Notes: generated by a model not told the origin, from the sequence alone. Shown: positions 16,703 to 25,794, numbered from the stretch's first letter. The stretch is 47,580 nt of DNA from Acidimicrobiaceae bacterium (GCA_002687745.1 NZBE01000019.1:2986-50565); one strand, 5' to 3'. Program-made: numbers and translations.

Positions 16703-17376
16703 TCAGGCTGGAATCCGTCTCGAAGGTCTTCAAGGGCGACGTCACAGCCCTGCGCGACGCAAGCGTCGAGATCCAGCGCGGAGAGTTCGTCTTCCTGGTG
16801 GGTCCGTCAGGCTCAGGAAAGTCCACCTTTGTCCGGCTCCTGAATCGTGAGGAGGTCGCCGACTCGGGGCGAATCATGGTTGCCGGAAAGGACCTCGGGT
16901 CTCTCAGTTCCTGGAGGGTTCCATACCTGCGCCGCAACATCGGCTGCATCTTCCAGGACTTCAAGCTTCTATCCAAGAAGACCGTCTACGAGAATGTGGC
17001 ATTCGGGCTGGAGGTGATCGGCCGTCCGCGCCCGGTGATCAGGAAGCAGGTACCGGCGATCCTCGAACTCGTCGGTCTCAGCCGAAAGGCCGACAGGACC
17101 CCCGATGAACTCTCCGGAGGCGAACAACAGCGGGTCTCCATCGCCAGGGCATTCGTAAACCGTCCCCTGATTCTCCTGGCCGACGAACCGACCGGGAACC
17201 TGGACCCGGCCACGTCGGTCGGAATAATGCGTCTCCTGGACCGCATCAACCGCAGCGGAACCACAGTCGTGATGGCCACCCACGACCGTGGTGTCGTCGA
17301 CACGATGCGCAGACGGGTCATTGAGCTTGATCGCGGCGTGGTCGTCCGTGACGAGTCACGGGGGGTCTACGACTGA
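16699..17376 (+). CDS. ftsE: Cell-division ATP-binding protein FtsE
   Basis: A 225-residue ABC ATPase. It has Walker [10 protein letters not shown] (near residue 35), Q-loop region [19 protein letters not shown], signature [20 protein letters not shown] and Walker [14 protein letters not shown]. It pairs with FtsX to control peptidoglycan hydrolases (RipC in mycobacteria) at the division site. The GTG at 16699 ([13 protein letters not shown]) is preceded by AAGGGGG at normal distance and overlaps the stop of a small leader ORF. The ftsX gene follows after 28 nt. Confidence 0.95.
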   Translation: MIRLESVSKVFKGDVTALRDASVEIQRGEFVFLVGPSGSGKSTFVRLLNREEVADSGRIMVAGKDLGSLSSWRVPYLRRNIGCIFQDFKLLSKKTVYENVAFGLEVIGRPRPVIRKQVPAILELVGLSRKADRTPDELSGGEQQRVSIARAFVNRPLILLADEPTGNLDPATSVGIMRLLDRINRSGTTVVMATHDRGVVDTMRRRVIELDRGVVVRDESRGVYD

Positions 17377-17404
17377 TGGCCCTCCTGCACTCGGGTGGCC
17401 GAGC

Positions 17405-18301
17405 ATGATCTACAGGCTCTGGTACTTCATCCGCGAGACGGTCGTCAGCCTCTGGCGCAACCTCAGCCTCACGCTCGCCGCCATCCTCACCGTTGGTATC
17501 TCACTGTCGCTGGTCGGTACGTCGGTTCTCGTCAGGGAGGGCGCCGATCGGGCCACCGCACAGTTTCAGGAGGGCGTCGAGTTCATTGTCTTCATGAACG
17601 CTGATCACACCCCCGACCAGGATGCGGCGATCCGTCAGGTCCTCGACACCAGCCCCGCAATCTCCGAATACGCGTACATCGACAAGCTGGCCGCCTACGA
17701 GGAGTTCCAGGTTCTCTTCGCTGACAAGCCGGAGTTGATCGAAAGCGTCACCCCCGACGTGATGCCGCCCTCGTACCGGATCGTTCCATCCGACCCCGAC
17801 GCAGCGAACGTCGCCGAGCTGGCCCGCCAGTTCTCGACCCAGCCCGGTGTGCGGGAGGTGGCGACCGCCACCGATGCCATCCGCCAGATCGAGGACTTCT
17901 CAACCAGGGTCAGCCAGGTCCTGTTGGTTGCGGCAGTTGTCCTCGTCGTCGTGTCGGCGATGTTGATACTGAACACGGTCTTCACAGCAATTGGTGCCCG
18001 TCGCGAAGAGATCGAGGTCATGAAACTGGTTGGTGCCACCAATTGGTTCGTCCGAATCCCGTTCATGCTCGAGGGGATGATCCATGGCCTTATCGGAGCG
18101 GCACTGGCAATACCGAGCCTGTTCATCGTCGAGAATCAGGTGCTCTCCTTCTTCCAGGAATCTGACGTGGTTCCACTGTTCCGTGGCTTTGCTGTGCCTG
18201 ACGGGTTCGTCTGGGACACCAGCCTGTGGCTTCTGCTGCTCGGAGGAACTGTCGGAATGGTCGGCTCAGCCGTAGCCGTCACGCGCTACCTGGACGTCTG
18301 A
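17405..18301 (+). CDS. ftsX: Cell-division ABC transporter permease FtsX
   Basis: A 298-residue permease. A short cytoplasmic N-terminus (MIYRLWYFIRETVVSLWRNL) is followed by span 1, a large external domain (about residues 45-165) that activates cell-wall hydrolases, then three more spans including the conserved GARREEIEVMKLVGATNWFVRIPFMLEGMIHG segment and a C-terminal span. This four-span layout is typical. It works with FtsE. The usual actinobacterial next gene, smpB, is not here; a Rieske protein follows 4 nt after the stop. Confidence 0.95.
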   Translation: MIYRLWYFIRETVVSLWRNLSLTLAAILTVGISLSLVGTSVLVREGADRATAQFQEGVEFIVFMNADHTPDQDAAIRQVLDTSPAISEYAYIDKLAAYEEFQVLFADKPELIESVTPDVMPPSYRIVPSDPDAANVAELARQFSTQPGVREVATATDAIRQIEDFSTRVSQVLLVAAVVLVVVSAMLILNTVFTAIGARREEIEVMKLVGATNWFVRIPFMLEGMIHGLIGAALAIPSLFIVENQVLSFFQESDVVPLFRGFAVPDGFVWDTSLWLLLLGGTVGMVGSAVAVTRYLDV

Positions 18302-18305
18302 ACCG

Positions 18306-18650
18306 GTGGGACGCCCCGGAGAGGGTTGGGCCCGCGTCTGCGATTCCAGCCTTCCAGCGGGTGGCATCATCGCCGCCACCGTTGGCGGCCTGGACATGGT
18401 GGTGTGGCGCTCAATGGCCGGTATCCCGTGTGTCGCAGAGGCCCGCTGCCCCCACCAGTGGTCGCATCTGGCTGGAGAAGGTGCCGTGGACGGCGAGGAA
18501 CTTGTCTGTCTCACCCACCTCTGGCGCTTTACAGCCGATGGTCAGGGGTGGAAGGAGAACCTCAGCGGTCGCCGCGACCGCAAGGGCGATCTGGCGGTGA
18601 CGCCGTGTGTTGAACAGGATGGCGGTATCTGGGTTCAGGCTGAGGACTGA
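18306..18650 (+). CDS. Small Rieske [2Fe-2S] protein
   Basis: A 114-residue protein consisting of one Rieske domain. The cluster ligands are visible as CPHQWSHLAGEG and CLTHLWRF (C-x-H and C-x2-H), the form seen in ferredoxin components of ring-hydroxylating oxygenases and in NirD-like proteins. There is no membrane anchor, so it is a soluble electron carrier or a regulatory domain. The start is GTG 18306, 4 nt after ftsX, implying co-transcription with ftsEX. Its partner is not identifiable; the next gene is a methyltransferase. The family is clear, the role unknown. Confidence 0.8.
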   Translation: MGRPGEGWARVCDSSLPAGGIIAATVGGLDMVVWRSMAGIPCVAEARCPHQWSHLAGEGAVDGEELVCLTHLWRFTADGQGWKENLSGRRDRKGDLAVTPCVEQDGGIWVQAED

Positions 18651-18714
18651 ACGCCGGTTTGCCCCGGGCCTCAGGCCATGGGAGAGTCGCCCCTCATCCC
18701 AATGGAGGAAGCAG

Positions 18715-19770
18715 ATGGGCGTAGACGGAGACCTCCTCAAGAAGTACACGCTCACCACGTGGGGCTTCAAGCAGGGCGAAACGGTTTCGCTGATGATCAA
18801 CCTGGGTGTCCGCCTGGGCATCTACACGGCCCTGGACGGTGCCGGCAGCGTCACCGCATCGGATCTGGCAGCGGCTACGGGACTCCACGAGCGTTGGTTG
18901 AGGGAGTGGCTGCGTGCCCAGGCGGCAGCAGGTCTGCTGGTCAGCGACGACGGTGAGGTGTTTCTCCTGGAGGACGAGGCGGCGATGGTTCTGGCGAGGG
19001 TGGACACGCCCACCTACGCCGGGGGCGTCTTCTCCCATATCCGCCATCCGAGGGTTGCCGATGGTCTCGAGGAGGCTTTTCGGACCGGTCTGGGTCTCAC
19101 CTATGACGGCCAGGGGGAGGGATCTGAGCACCACGTCGAGGCGATGCTGGCTCCGATGGCCCGGGCGCTTCTGGTGCCAACGGTCATACCGGCGCTGGCC
19201 GGGGTCGTGGATCACCTTGAGGCAGGGGCGAAGGTTGTGGACATCGGCTGTGGGACCGGCCTTGCACTCCAGCTGATGGCCGAGGCCTGGCCCAGGTCGA
19301 GCTACGAGGGCTACGACGTCTCGGAGCGGGCGGTGGCTGTCGCCAGGGAACGGTTCGCCGACGTGGACAATGTCACCATCCACCTGGCCGGTGCCGAGGA
19401 CGTACCGCCAACGGCAGACGCCGACCTGGTGATGACCATGGACTGCCTTCATGACATGCCCCGACCGGATCTCGCAATGGCCGCCATCCGGGGTGCAGTC
19501 GCCTCCGGGGGCACGTGGCTCGTCAAGGAGATCAGGTCCTCACCAGAGTGGTCCCTGAACCAGCGCAACCCGATGCTCGCGATGATGTACTCGACATCGG
19601 TGGCGTCGTGCATGTCCTCAGCGATGTCGACTCCTGACGGCCTGGGCCTTGGAACTCTCGGCCTTGATCCGGTGACCCTTGAAGCGATGGTGGCTGAAGC
19701 CGGCTTTACCCGATTCACGATGCACGATCTCGACGACCCGACGAATCTCTACTACGAGATCAGGCCCTGA
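18715..19770 (+). CDS. SAM-dependent methyltransferase, Rv2258c-like
   Basis: A 351-residue protein. The N-terminal winged-helix region (INLGVRLGIYTALDGAGSVT, then LAAATGLHERWLREWLRAQAAAGLL) resembles the dimerization domain of plant-type O-methyltransferases and of mycobacterial Rv2258c. The class I methyltransferase core has motif I VVDIGCGTGLALQLMAEAWP and a later VMTMDCLHDMPRP. The substrate is probably a small molecule but is unknown. The start ATG 18715 has a strong ribosome binding site, GGAGGA with a 5-nt gap, one of the few in this window. It converges on the lipoprotein gene at 19787, 16 nt away. Confidence 0.82.
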   Translation: MGVDGDLLKKYTLTTWGFKQGETVSLMINLGVRLGIYTALDGAGSVTASDLAAATGLHERWLREWLRAQAAAGLLVSDDGEVFLLEDEAAMVLARVDTPTYAGGVFSHIRHPRVADGLEEAFRTGLGLTYDGQGEGSEHHVEAMLAPMARALLVPTVIPALAGVVDHLEAGAKVVDIGCGTGLALQLMAEAWPRSSYEGYDVSERAVAVARERFADVDNVTIHLAGAEDVPPTADADLVMTMDCLHDMPRPDLAMAAIRGAVASGGTWLVKEIRSSPEWSLNQRNPMLAMMYSTSVASCMSSAMSTPDGLGLGTLGLDPVTLEAMVAEAGFTRFTMHDLDDPTNLYYEIRP

Positions 19771-19786
19771 GACCGGACCGCAGGGC

Positions 19787-21448
19787 TCAGTCCAGCTTCC
19801 GGAAACCGCCGACAGGCACGATGCAACCCAGATCGGTCTCACCCGGGTCGACCGGGTCAGGGCCGCACGGGTAGCCGTACTCAAGGTCGAGTGTCCCATC
19901 GGGGAGGGCGTGCTTTCGGTGCCCGCTGGTGGCTGGGAGCATTCCCGGCAGGTCGACCGGACCCAGGTGCTCAAGGGCGTGTACTACGTCGCGGCGTCGC
20001 GGATCGGGCCCGGCGTCGTAGATGGAGCGGGCCACGATCCTGATCACGGCACAGGCCTCAACCACGGTCCGGTACATGTCGGAGGCAGGGGGGAATGTCG
20101 TGCCGACCGGTCTGCCTGACGCACGCGCGTGCTCGCTGTTGCACATGGAGTCAAATGAGGGGATCTCGCTGCCTGAACGGCGGGACGACCCGGTCGGCTG
20201 GGAGGCAACGATCAGGGCCCCGTCGTAGAAGGCTCCAGCGGCAGGCCCGGCGAACGAGGCGACGTTGCGGGCGGCCACGTCGCCCGACTGGCCGTTCAGA
20301 CCGGCCTGGATGAAGGTGGGACGTGGCATCTCCTGCCTGGTCATTTCTCCGATGAGGCCCGGCAGGGAGGGTAGGTTCAGGAGTGGAAACACGACATCGG
20401 CTCCGGCAGCGACCATCCGGGAGACTGCGGTGTCGCGCCCCAGTCGACAGGCGGCTGAGCCCTCACATCCCACAAGGTGCAACACGGGCTCGTAGCCGAG
20501 CCAGCGGAGTGGCCGGACAAGGCCATCCTCGACCGAGTCGGGCTGGCCAGCCGAGTCTCCCACCACCACGGCTATCGACCGTCCCGACAGGAGGCCTCGT
20601 TCCTCGGCAGACCTGACAGTGGCGGCCAACAGTACCTCCGAGGCCGGCGACAGGGTCAACAGCGCCCCGTCGGCATCAGCGATCAGGTCCAGCGGGTGGG
20701 AACCGGTGCTGACGACACCGACGTCGTGGTCGACGGCCACACAGCGGACTGCCGAACTTCCGAGCCCGGCCATGTCGACGACCAGGACCGCGGGCATCGA
20801 CTCCGTCGCCTCGATACAGGCTGCAGCCTGCAGGGTGTCGAGGTCAACACCACCCCCGCCGAGGGACGGTGCTTCCACGATCCGGAGGTCGATCCGTCTC
20901 CCGAAGATGCCTCCACACTCGTTGTTGACGAGGTCCACAAAGACCTCGAGGGCCGAAGCAGACTCATCCGGGGGGATTGACATGCCGATCCTCGCCAGCT
21001 CCTCCAGACGTGTCCGGATCTGGACGATGGTGATCATCTGATCGGTGATACCTGTGTCGGTTGCGCGCGGTTCGTCCTCTACAGGCTCGGCCGACAGGCA
21101 GAAGCGTTCAAGTGGCTGGAATGGGTGCGAGCGGTCAAAGGTGTTCTGGAAGGCCTCGAAGTCCGGTGCAGGCAACAGGGGTTCCGGCGGCGGTTCGGGC
21201 ACCGTTGAAGCAGGCTGGACGGCCTCCACCACGGATGGCTCAACCATTGTCGATGCAGGAACCGCAGGTGCATGGGAGGCGGCTGCAGGGGTGGGGGGCG
21301 GTGGCTCCACCGGAAGCGTCGTCGGGGCCGGAAGGGCAGAAACGTCGCCGGGCCGTGCAGATTCCGTCGGTCTCCCTGGCGTGCAGCTGAGCGCCACGAC
21401 GGCAGACAGCACGAGGAATCCGATTGTTCGTACTGGGTGTCGGTCCAC
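19787..21448 (-). CDS. Putative lipoprotein with a periplasmic-binding-protein fold
   Basis: A 553-residue exported protein. The N-terminus is a lipoprotein-like signal (VDRHPVRTIGFLVLSAVVALSC, Cys at about residue 22, weak lipobox), followed by a Pro/Ala-rich linker (about residues 40-90). The rest resembles a type I periplasmic binding protein (branched-chain amino-acid receptor class): LVVDMAGLGSSAVRC, RSIAVVVGDSAGQPDSVEDG and PTFIQAGLNG fit alternating beta/alpha segments. No ABC permease genes are adjacent, so it may be a sensor or orphan receptor. I prefer GTG 21448, with GAGG upstream. It is divergent from the membrane protein at 21634. The fold call is tentative. Confidence 0.6.
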   Translation of the reverse strand: MDRHPVRTIGFLVLSAVVALSCTPGRPTESARPGDVSALPAPTTLPVEPPPPTPAAASHAPAVPASTMVEPSVVEAVQPASTVPEPPPEPLLPAPDFEAFQNTFDRSHPFQPLERFCLSAEPVEDEPRATDTGITDQMITIVQIRTRLEELARIGMSIPPDESASALEVFVDLVNNECGGIFGRRIDLRIVEAPSLGGGGVDLDTLQAAACIEATESMPAVLVVDMAGLGSSAVRCVAVDHDVGVVSTGSHPLDLIADADGALLTLSPASEVLLAATVRSAEERGLLSGRSIAVVVGDSAGQPDSVEDGLVRPLRWLGYEPVLHLVGCEGSAACRLGRDTAVSRMVAAGADVVFPLLNLPSLPGLIGEMTRQEMPRPTFIQAGLNGQSGDVAARNVASFAGPAAGAFYDGALIVASQPTGSSRRSGSEIPSFDSMCNSEHARASGRPVGTTFPPASDMYRTVVEACAVIRIVARSIYDAGPDPRRRDVVHALEHLGPVDLPGMLPATSGHRKHALPDGTLDLEYGYPCGPDPVDPGETDLGCIVPVGGFRKLD

Positions 21449-21600
21449 GGTTGCCTCGGAAGTCCACTGAATCTGGCGATCTGTACCCAGGGGCTGGCAC
21501 CTGAGCGTGTGTGAGTCTGTCTCATCGACGCCTGACTTCCCGTGCATACCACCAGCAGGCCCCGGTTGAGGGGGTGTCGGTTGCAACAGCCCGCATTGCG

Positions 21601-21606
21601 TAGCCT
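21601..21606 (+). promoter_or_regulatory. -10 box in front of the 21.6 kb gene leader
   Basis: TAGCCT ends 7 nt before GTG 21614, which opens a 7-codon ORF that runs into the start at 21634. Confidence 0.45.
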
Positions 21607-21613
21607 CGGCCCG

Positions 21614-21637
21614 GTGCGAAGCAGGGGCGGCAGATGA
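21614..21637 (+). promoter_or_regulatory. Possible leaderless 7-codon ORF before the 21.6 kb gene
   Basis: GTG 21614, 7 nt behind TAGCCT, encodes MRSRGGR and ends at TGA 21635-21637, overlapping the ATG at 21634 as ATGA. Confidence 0.35.
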
Positions 21638-22935
21638 GCAACGACGGGACCGTTGGCGACGAAGCTGGTGAGAGCCCAGCGGAGGCCGGCGACGACAGCC
21701 GAGATCAGTCGGCGCCACCCGAACAGGCCCGCACCGAACCCGGGACCGAGGTGTCTGCCAGCCTCCGTGAGCGCAGGTCCACTTTCTTTCGTGTCAGGAG
21801 TGACACAGGATCGCCGGTAGATGACATTGCCATCGAACCGGGTCGCCGCTGGACACAGGCCGAGGCCGATCGTCAGATCCGAACCTTCCTGATCCGCATG
21901 GCCGGGAATCGCCGGCTCACGCATCGGACCGACCCGGTCGAACTTGTCCGCGAAAACGACCTGATGCTCCTCTTCGGACCCGAGGAGGAGGAGGCCTTTG
22001 CACGCCTGGCGCTCCGCTTTCCTGACGAAACCGTGGCCGTCTGGGCGACCCTGCTCAGCGGTGGTGACAGGTCCGAGGCATTTGGACCCCGTTCCAGATC
22101 CGAAAGGCGGGACGAAGCGGTAGTCGAGCAGGCCCTCCGACTTGGAATGCGGAAGCGGGTTGCCAGCTCTCTCCTGCTGGTCGCCCTGCTGGCCGGTGGG
22201 GTGCTGCTAGGGAGACCGCTTCTCGAACAGGATCCAGTTGATCGAACCGACAGGTCTCTGCGCTTTGCCACAGTTGAAGAGCCCGACGATGTCGACTCCG
22301 CTGAGGCCGGCACGGTCTCAGGTGGCCCCCCTGTGGCGGAACCGGCGCTGACGGCTGTTGCCGACCGGCCGATCGCAATTCGACGAGGTGAGGAACCTCT
22401 CGCCGAGCGCATCATGCTCAGGGTGCCGGACCCTGTCCTGCCGGTCCCGCGCGGCGCCCTGGCGGCAGCAGTGTTCGAACATGTCGGTGGTCAGGTCGCT
22501 CTCGTGGGACCTGACGGATGGGTGGAGTCAGCCTGCATCAGGGTCTCGGTGGTTACGGACAGGCTGCGACCGCTCGACACGGTCATCTATGAGGGGCCCG
22601 ACGCTGCATGTCCGACCGGCCTGTCAGGTCGAACAGCTTCAGTGACCTGCCTCGGCTCAGCCGGAATAGTCCTGGCGATCCGGATCCCCCAGGGAGAGGT
22701 GGCCCTGGTCGAGGGCGGAAGCGGATGGGCCGAGGCGGTCCGCTTCGGAATCGAGTCACCTGTCAGCCCCTTTGGACAATGGGAGACCCTCGCCATCCGG
22801 GGCACCATTTCGGTCCAGGTCGACTCCGCCTCGGTGCCCGTACCCCGCTTCGGGGGGGCGGTCGGCGACGAGCTCACCCTGGATCTCGGAACGGGTGCAT
22901 CAGGGCGCCGCACGGCCACCTGCACCCTTGTCTGA
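21634..22935 (+). CDS. Single-span membrane protein of unknown function
   Basis: A 433-residue protein that I do not recognise. The first 170 residues are hydrophilic and charged (MSNDGTVGDEAGESPAEAG; RRWTQAEADRQIRTFLIRMA). One membrane span lies near residues 172-192 (VASSLLLVALLAGGVLLGRP). The external part of about 240 residues is beta-rich, with Val/Gly-rich segments (GGQVALVGPDGWVESACIRV) and four cysteines that could pair. This suggests a bitopic envelope protein with a cytoplasmic sensor-like region. It is divergent from the lipoprotein gene at 19787, about 185 bp start to start, so a joint function is possible but unproven. Confidence 0.6.
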   Translation: MSNDGTVGDEAGESPAEAGDDSRDQSAPPEQARTEPGTEVSASLRERRSTFFRVRSDTGSPVDDIAIEPGRRWTQAEADRQIRTFLIRMAGNRRLTHRTDPVELVRENDLMLLFGPEEEEAFARLALRFPDETVAVWATLLSGGDRSEAFGPRSRSERRDEAVVEQALRLGMRKRVASSLLLVALLAGGVLLGRPLLEQDPVDRTDRSLRFATVEEPDDVDSAEAGTVSGGPPVAEPALTAVADRPIAIRRGEEPLAERIMLRVPDPVLPVPRGALAAAVFEHVGGQVALVGPDGWVESACIRVSVVTDRLRPLDTVIYEGPDAACPTGLSGRTASVTCLGSAGIVLAIRIPQGEVALVEGGSGWAEAVRFGIESPVSPFGQWETLAIRGTISVQVDSASVPVPRFGGAVGDELTLDLGTGASGRRTATCTLV

Positions 22936-22969
22936 GCATGGCCGAAATGGTGTGGTCAAGGACCACCGA

Positions 22970-22975
22970 TACCGT
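22970..22975 (+). promoter_or_regulatory. -10 box, leaderless SRAP mRNA
   Basis: TACCGT ends 7 nt before the ATG at 22983. Confidence 0.5.
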
Positions 22976-22982
22976 GTAGGCC

Positions 22983-23771
22983 ATGTGCGGCAGGGTCGTG
23001 GCAACCTCTACACCGGGAGAGTTGAGCGACTACATGGGCGTCGACGAAATCGTCACAACCCTTGAGGGTCCCGACCACAACGTGGCTCCTGCCGGACAAC
23101 TTCCGATGGTGTGGTCTGAACTGGCCGACACGGCGGCCGACACGGACCCATCTGCGGACGCTGTCATCCGCCGACTGGGCACCGCGCGCTGGGGTCTGGT
23201 GCCCTCATGGGCCAAGGATCCCTCGATCGGCACCAGGCTCTTCAACGCCAGGTCTGAGACCGTGGCCGACAAGCCCTCCTTCCGCTCCGCCATGCGACAC
23301 CGGCGGTGCCTCATTCCGGTGGACGGCTTCTACGAGTGGGGCCCCCCGCTTCCAGGCCTCGGAGATCAGTCGCGGAGGCAACCGTGGTACGTCCGCCGGT
23401 CCGATGGGAGCCCGATGGTCCTGGCTGGCCTGCGGGAGGAATGGAGAGGTGGTGACGACGTCGACCCTGTGGCCCCCGGGAGCACCTGCACCGTGATAAC
23501 CGTGCCGGCAGGTGCTGACATCGAGCGTGTGCACCACAGGATGCCGGCTGTTCTCGAACCCGACAGCTGGGCCGCCTGGCTGGACCCGACGGTCACGGAT
23601 GCAGGAGCCGTCCTGCCTGTCCTGCGACCTGCTGAAACTGGAATCATCGAACTCCACCCTGTCGACCGGCGTGTCGGCAACACGCGAAACAAGGGGCCAG
23701 ACCTCCTCGACGAGATCGATGTACCGGTGGGTGCCTGCGATCCACCGAACGACCAGGAGACCCTCTGGTGA
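22983..23771 (+). CDS. SRAP-family abasic-site protein (YedK/HMCES-like)
   Basis: A 262-residue protein starting Met-Cys-Gly-Arg, where Cys2 becomes the catalytic N-terminal residue that forms a thiazolidine bond with abasic sites in single-stranded DNA. Other family landmarks are ARWGLVPSWAKD, NARSETVADKPSFR, RRCLIPVDGFYEW (the catalytic Glu region) and VHHRMPAVL (the active-site His). The length is normal to slightly long. The role is shielding abasic sites during replication. It starts right behind a TACCGT box and overlaps the next gene by 4 nt (GTGA). Confidence 0.92.
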   Translation: MCGRVVATSTPGELSDYMGVDEIVTTLEGPDHNVAPAGQLPMVWSELADTAADTDPSADAVIRRLGTARWGLVPSWAKDPSIGTRLFNARSETVADKPSFRSAMRHRRCLIPVDGFYEWGPPLPGLGDQSRRQPWYVRRSDGSPMVLAGLREEWRGGDDVDPVAPGSTCTVITVPAGADIERVHHRMPAVLEPDSWAAWLDPTVTDAGAVLPVLRPAETGIIELHPVDRRVGNTRNKGPDLLDEIDVPVGACDPPNDQETLW

Positions 23772-25300
23772 AGGCCGCAAAGGGGCTGGAGCGCACCGGC
23801 GAACAGGTCGCCACGACCGTCCACTCGCTGCGTCGCCGGATCGACACGGAGATGCTCCGGTGGCAGGCACGCCTCGATGCCCCCGTTGTCGACCGTTTCC
23901 TGCCATGGGGTCTGGCAACCACCTTCTGGCTCGTGTTGGCCCTGTTGGCGATCGCACGCAGCCGCGACCTTGGCATCGGCCCACAGGTGGGCCAGTACCT
24001 CCAGGCGGTGCACCTGATTGGCGAGGGGGTGTCTCCCGTTGTGAGCGAATGGGGGTTCAACGTCTTCGCCAACCAGGCCGCATTCCTGTTCTGGCCCATC
24101 GCGCGCCTGGCCGGGCCACTGCCTACGGTCGAGACGCTGCTTGTTCTGCAGTCGGCCGCACTCGCAGTGACCATTGTCCCGCTGTGGCGAATCGCCCGTG
24201 GCCCGGCCAACCTGCGGGTCAGCGGTGCGGCGACCCTGATGGTGGCGTTCGCCCTGCACCCATCTGTACACAACCTGAACCTGGCGGGCTTCCACCCTGA
24301 GGTGTTTGCCCTTCCGGCTCTGATGGCGGCCTACCTGGTGACCACCCGGCACAACTGGTGGGCGCTCGGAGTTCTCGTGGCGATAGTGGTGACGGCCCGG
24401 GCCGATCTGGGCCTCGCGGTGTCGGCACTCGGTCTGCTGTTTCTGACCGAGGATCGCAGACGGGTCGGGTGGTCTCTCGCCGGTTTCGGCCTGGTTTGGT
24501 TCCTGGTCATGGCGTTCGTGGTCCAACCCATCTTCGGACACGGCACGTACCCGCACGTGGAGGCGTTCTCCCACTACGGAGACAGCGTCCTTGGAGTGCT
24601 CCTCGGAATGCTGGCCGACCCGATTGGCCTCCTCGGCGACCTGTTCCACCGGTCCAGCTTCGAGAAGATGCTGCTCCTGGTGGCACCTGTGCTCTTCCTG
24701 CCCCTGGTGAGACCCCGCTACATCATCACCCTGGCACCGCTGACAACTCTCTACCTCGTAGCAGATGTGCCCGAGGACGTTCTTGGCAACCCCCAGCAGG
24801 ACGTTCCAGCTCTCGTGTTCGTGTTCATCGCAACGTCGTTTGCACTCATGCGCATCGGGACCCGTGGAATCAGCCGGGTCCTCGTCGACCGCCGGATCCT
24901 GACCGTCATGGTCCTGACAGCGTCGGTCTTCTTCATCCGCGACGCGGCCTCGTCGCCCTATGAACAGCCGTGGGACTGGGGAAGTCAGGACCTCGTCGAC
25001 TCAGCCCGCGTTGCAGCAACGACCTGGGTTGGAGACGACGCCAGCGTGATGGCATCGCCGGTCGTGTACCCGCTGCTCGCCGGACGCGAATCCGTTCACG
25101 TTCTCGACACCGACACCCTTGACCGCGTGGACCCGGGGATCCCGTCCTCAATCGACGTGGTCGTCTTCGACAGGGACACCTCTGGGTTGTCCAACTCCGG
25201 CAACCGGGGGTTTGAGGACAAGCTGGTCCTCTTGAACTTCAGGAGACGTTTCGAGGACGAGGGCGTCAGCGTCTGGGTGCGCCGCCCGGGAGCAGGCTGA
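23768..25300 (+). CDS. DUF2079 polytopic membrane protein
   Basis: A 510-residue protein with a basic N-terminal helix (about 50 residues) followed by many hydrophobic segments, roughly ten spans, starting WGLATTFWLVLALLAIA. Segments such as NQAAFLFWPIARLAGPLPTVETLLVLQSAALA and LNLAGFHPEVFALPALMAAYLVTTRHNWWALGVL match DUF2079, a family with a glycosyltransferase-C-like membrane fold and no assigned function. A C-terminal soluble part follows (ATTWVGDDASVMASPVVYPLLAGR), as in membrane glycosyltransferases. It may transfer sugars from polyprenyl donors, but this is inference. It overlaps the SRAP gene by 4 nt, and converges on hinT 3 nt after its stop. Confidence 0.72.
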   Translation: MKAAKGLERTGEQVATTVHSLRRRIDTEMLRWQARLDAPVVDRFLPWGLATTFWLVLALLAIARSRDLGIGPQVGQYLQAVHLIGEGVSPVVSEWGFNVFANQAAFLFWPIARLAGPLPTVETLLVLQSAALAVTIVPLWRIARGPANLRVSGAATLMVAFALHPSVHNLNLAGFHPEVFALPALMAAYLVTTRHNWWALGVLVAIVVTARADLGLAVSALGLLFLTEDRRRVGWSLAGFGLVWFLVMAFVVQPIFGHGTYPHVEAFSHYGDSVLGVLLGMLADPIGLLGDLFHRSSFEKMLLLVAPVLFLPLVRPRYIITLAPLTTLYLVADVPEDVLGNPQQDVPALVFVFIATSFALMRIGTRGISRVLVDRRILTVMVLTASVFFIRDAASSPYEQPWDWGSQDLVDSARVAATTWVGDDASVMASPVVYPLLAGRESVHVLDTDTLDRVDPGIPSSIDVVVFDRDTSGLSNSGNRGFEDKLVLLNFRRRFEDEGVSVWVRRPGAG

Positions 25301-25303
25301 CGG

Positions 25304-25723
25304 TCAGGTCACGCAGCCGTGCCCGTGGGCCCGGAGGGTGCTGCGCAGTTCCTCCGCAGCCCGATCAAGGTCAAGCGGGTCAGCGTCGGTATCGGCGCGG
25401 CTGAAGTCGAGGTCGGCCATCTCGTCGATCGGGACCACATGGATGTGGGCGTGGGGAACCTCGAAGCCGGCGATCATCAGGCCGACCCTCTCAGGGTCGA
25501 GGGCCTCCTGTTGGGCGCGGCCAATCGAATGCGCCACGCCGAGACAGTGGGCAGCGGTCTCGGCGGGGAGGTCGGTCCAGCGGTCCACCTCGGCCACGGG
25601 GACCACCAGGACGTGGCCCCGGTGGAGGGGGCGGATGTCAAGCATCGCGACGCATTGGCTGTCCCTCCAGATGATCCTTCCCGGGATCTCACCCTGAATG
25701 ATTCTCGTAAAGACCGACGCCAT
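25304..25723 (-). CDS. HIT-family hydrolase (HinT-like)
   Basis: A 139-residue histidine-triad protein. It has the N-terminal FTRIIQGEIPGRIIWRD, the DIRPLHRGHVLVVP strand-helix and the catalytic HAHIHVVP (His91, His93, His95). HIT enzymes hydrolyse nucleoside phosphoramidates or dinucleotide polyphosphates. A ribosome binding site GAGG lies about 7 nt before the ATG at 25723. It is divergent from pgsA across 71 bp that contain a CCGGGG/CCCCGG palindrome. Confidence 0.92.
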   Translation of the reverse strand: MASVFTRIIQGEIPGRIIWRDSQCVAMLDIRPLHRGHVLVVPVAEVDRWTDLPAETAAHCLGVAHSIGRAQQEALDPERVGLMIAGFEVPHAHIHVVPIDEMADLDFSRADTDADPLDLDRAAEELRSTLRAHGHGCVT

Positions 25724-25749
25724 GCCTCAACCTCTCATCTACCCGGCAC

Positions 25750-25767
25750 CCGGGGCTGACACCCCGG
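25750..25767. repeat. Palindrome between hinT and pgsA
   Basis: Perfect 6-bp arms CCGGGG and CCCCGG with a 6-nt centre, lying in the divergent promoter region of hinT and pgsA. It could be an operator or a chance GC palindrome. Confidence 0.3.
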
Positions 25768-25781
25768 CCCAGCATCGATCG

Positions 25782-25787
25782 TAGGCT
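25782..25787 (+). promoter_or_regulatory. -10 box, leaderless pgsA mRNA
   Basis: TAGGCT ends 7 nt before the ATG at 25795. Confidence 0.5.
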
Positions 25788-25794
25788 GTTGCCC

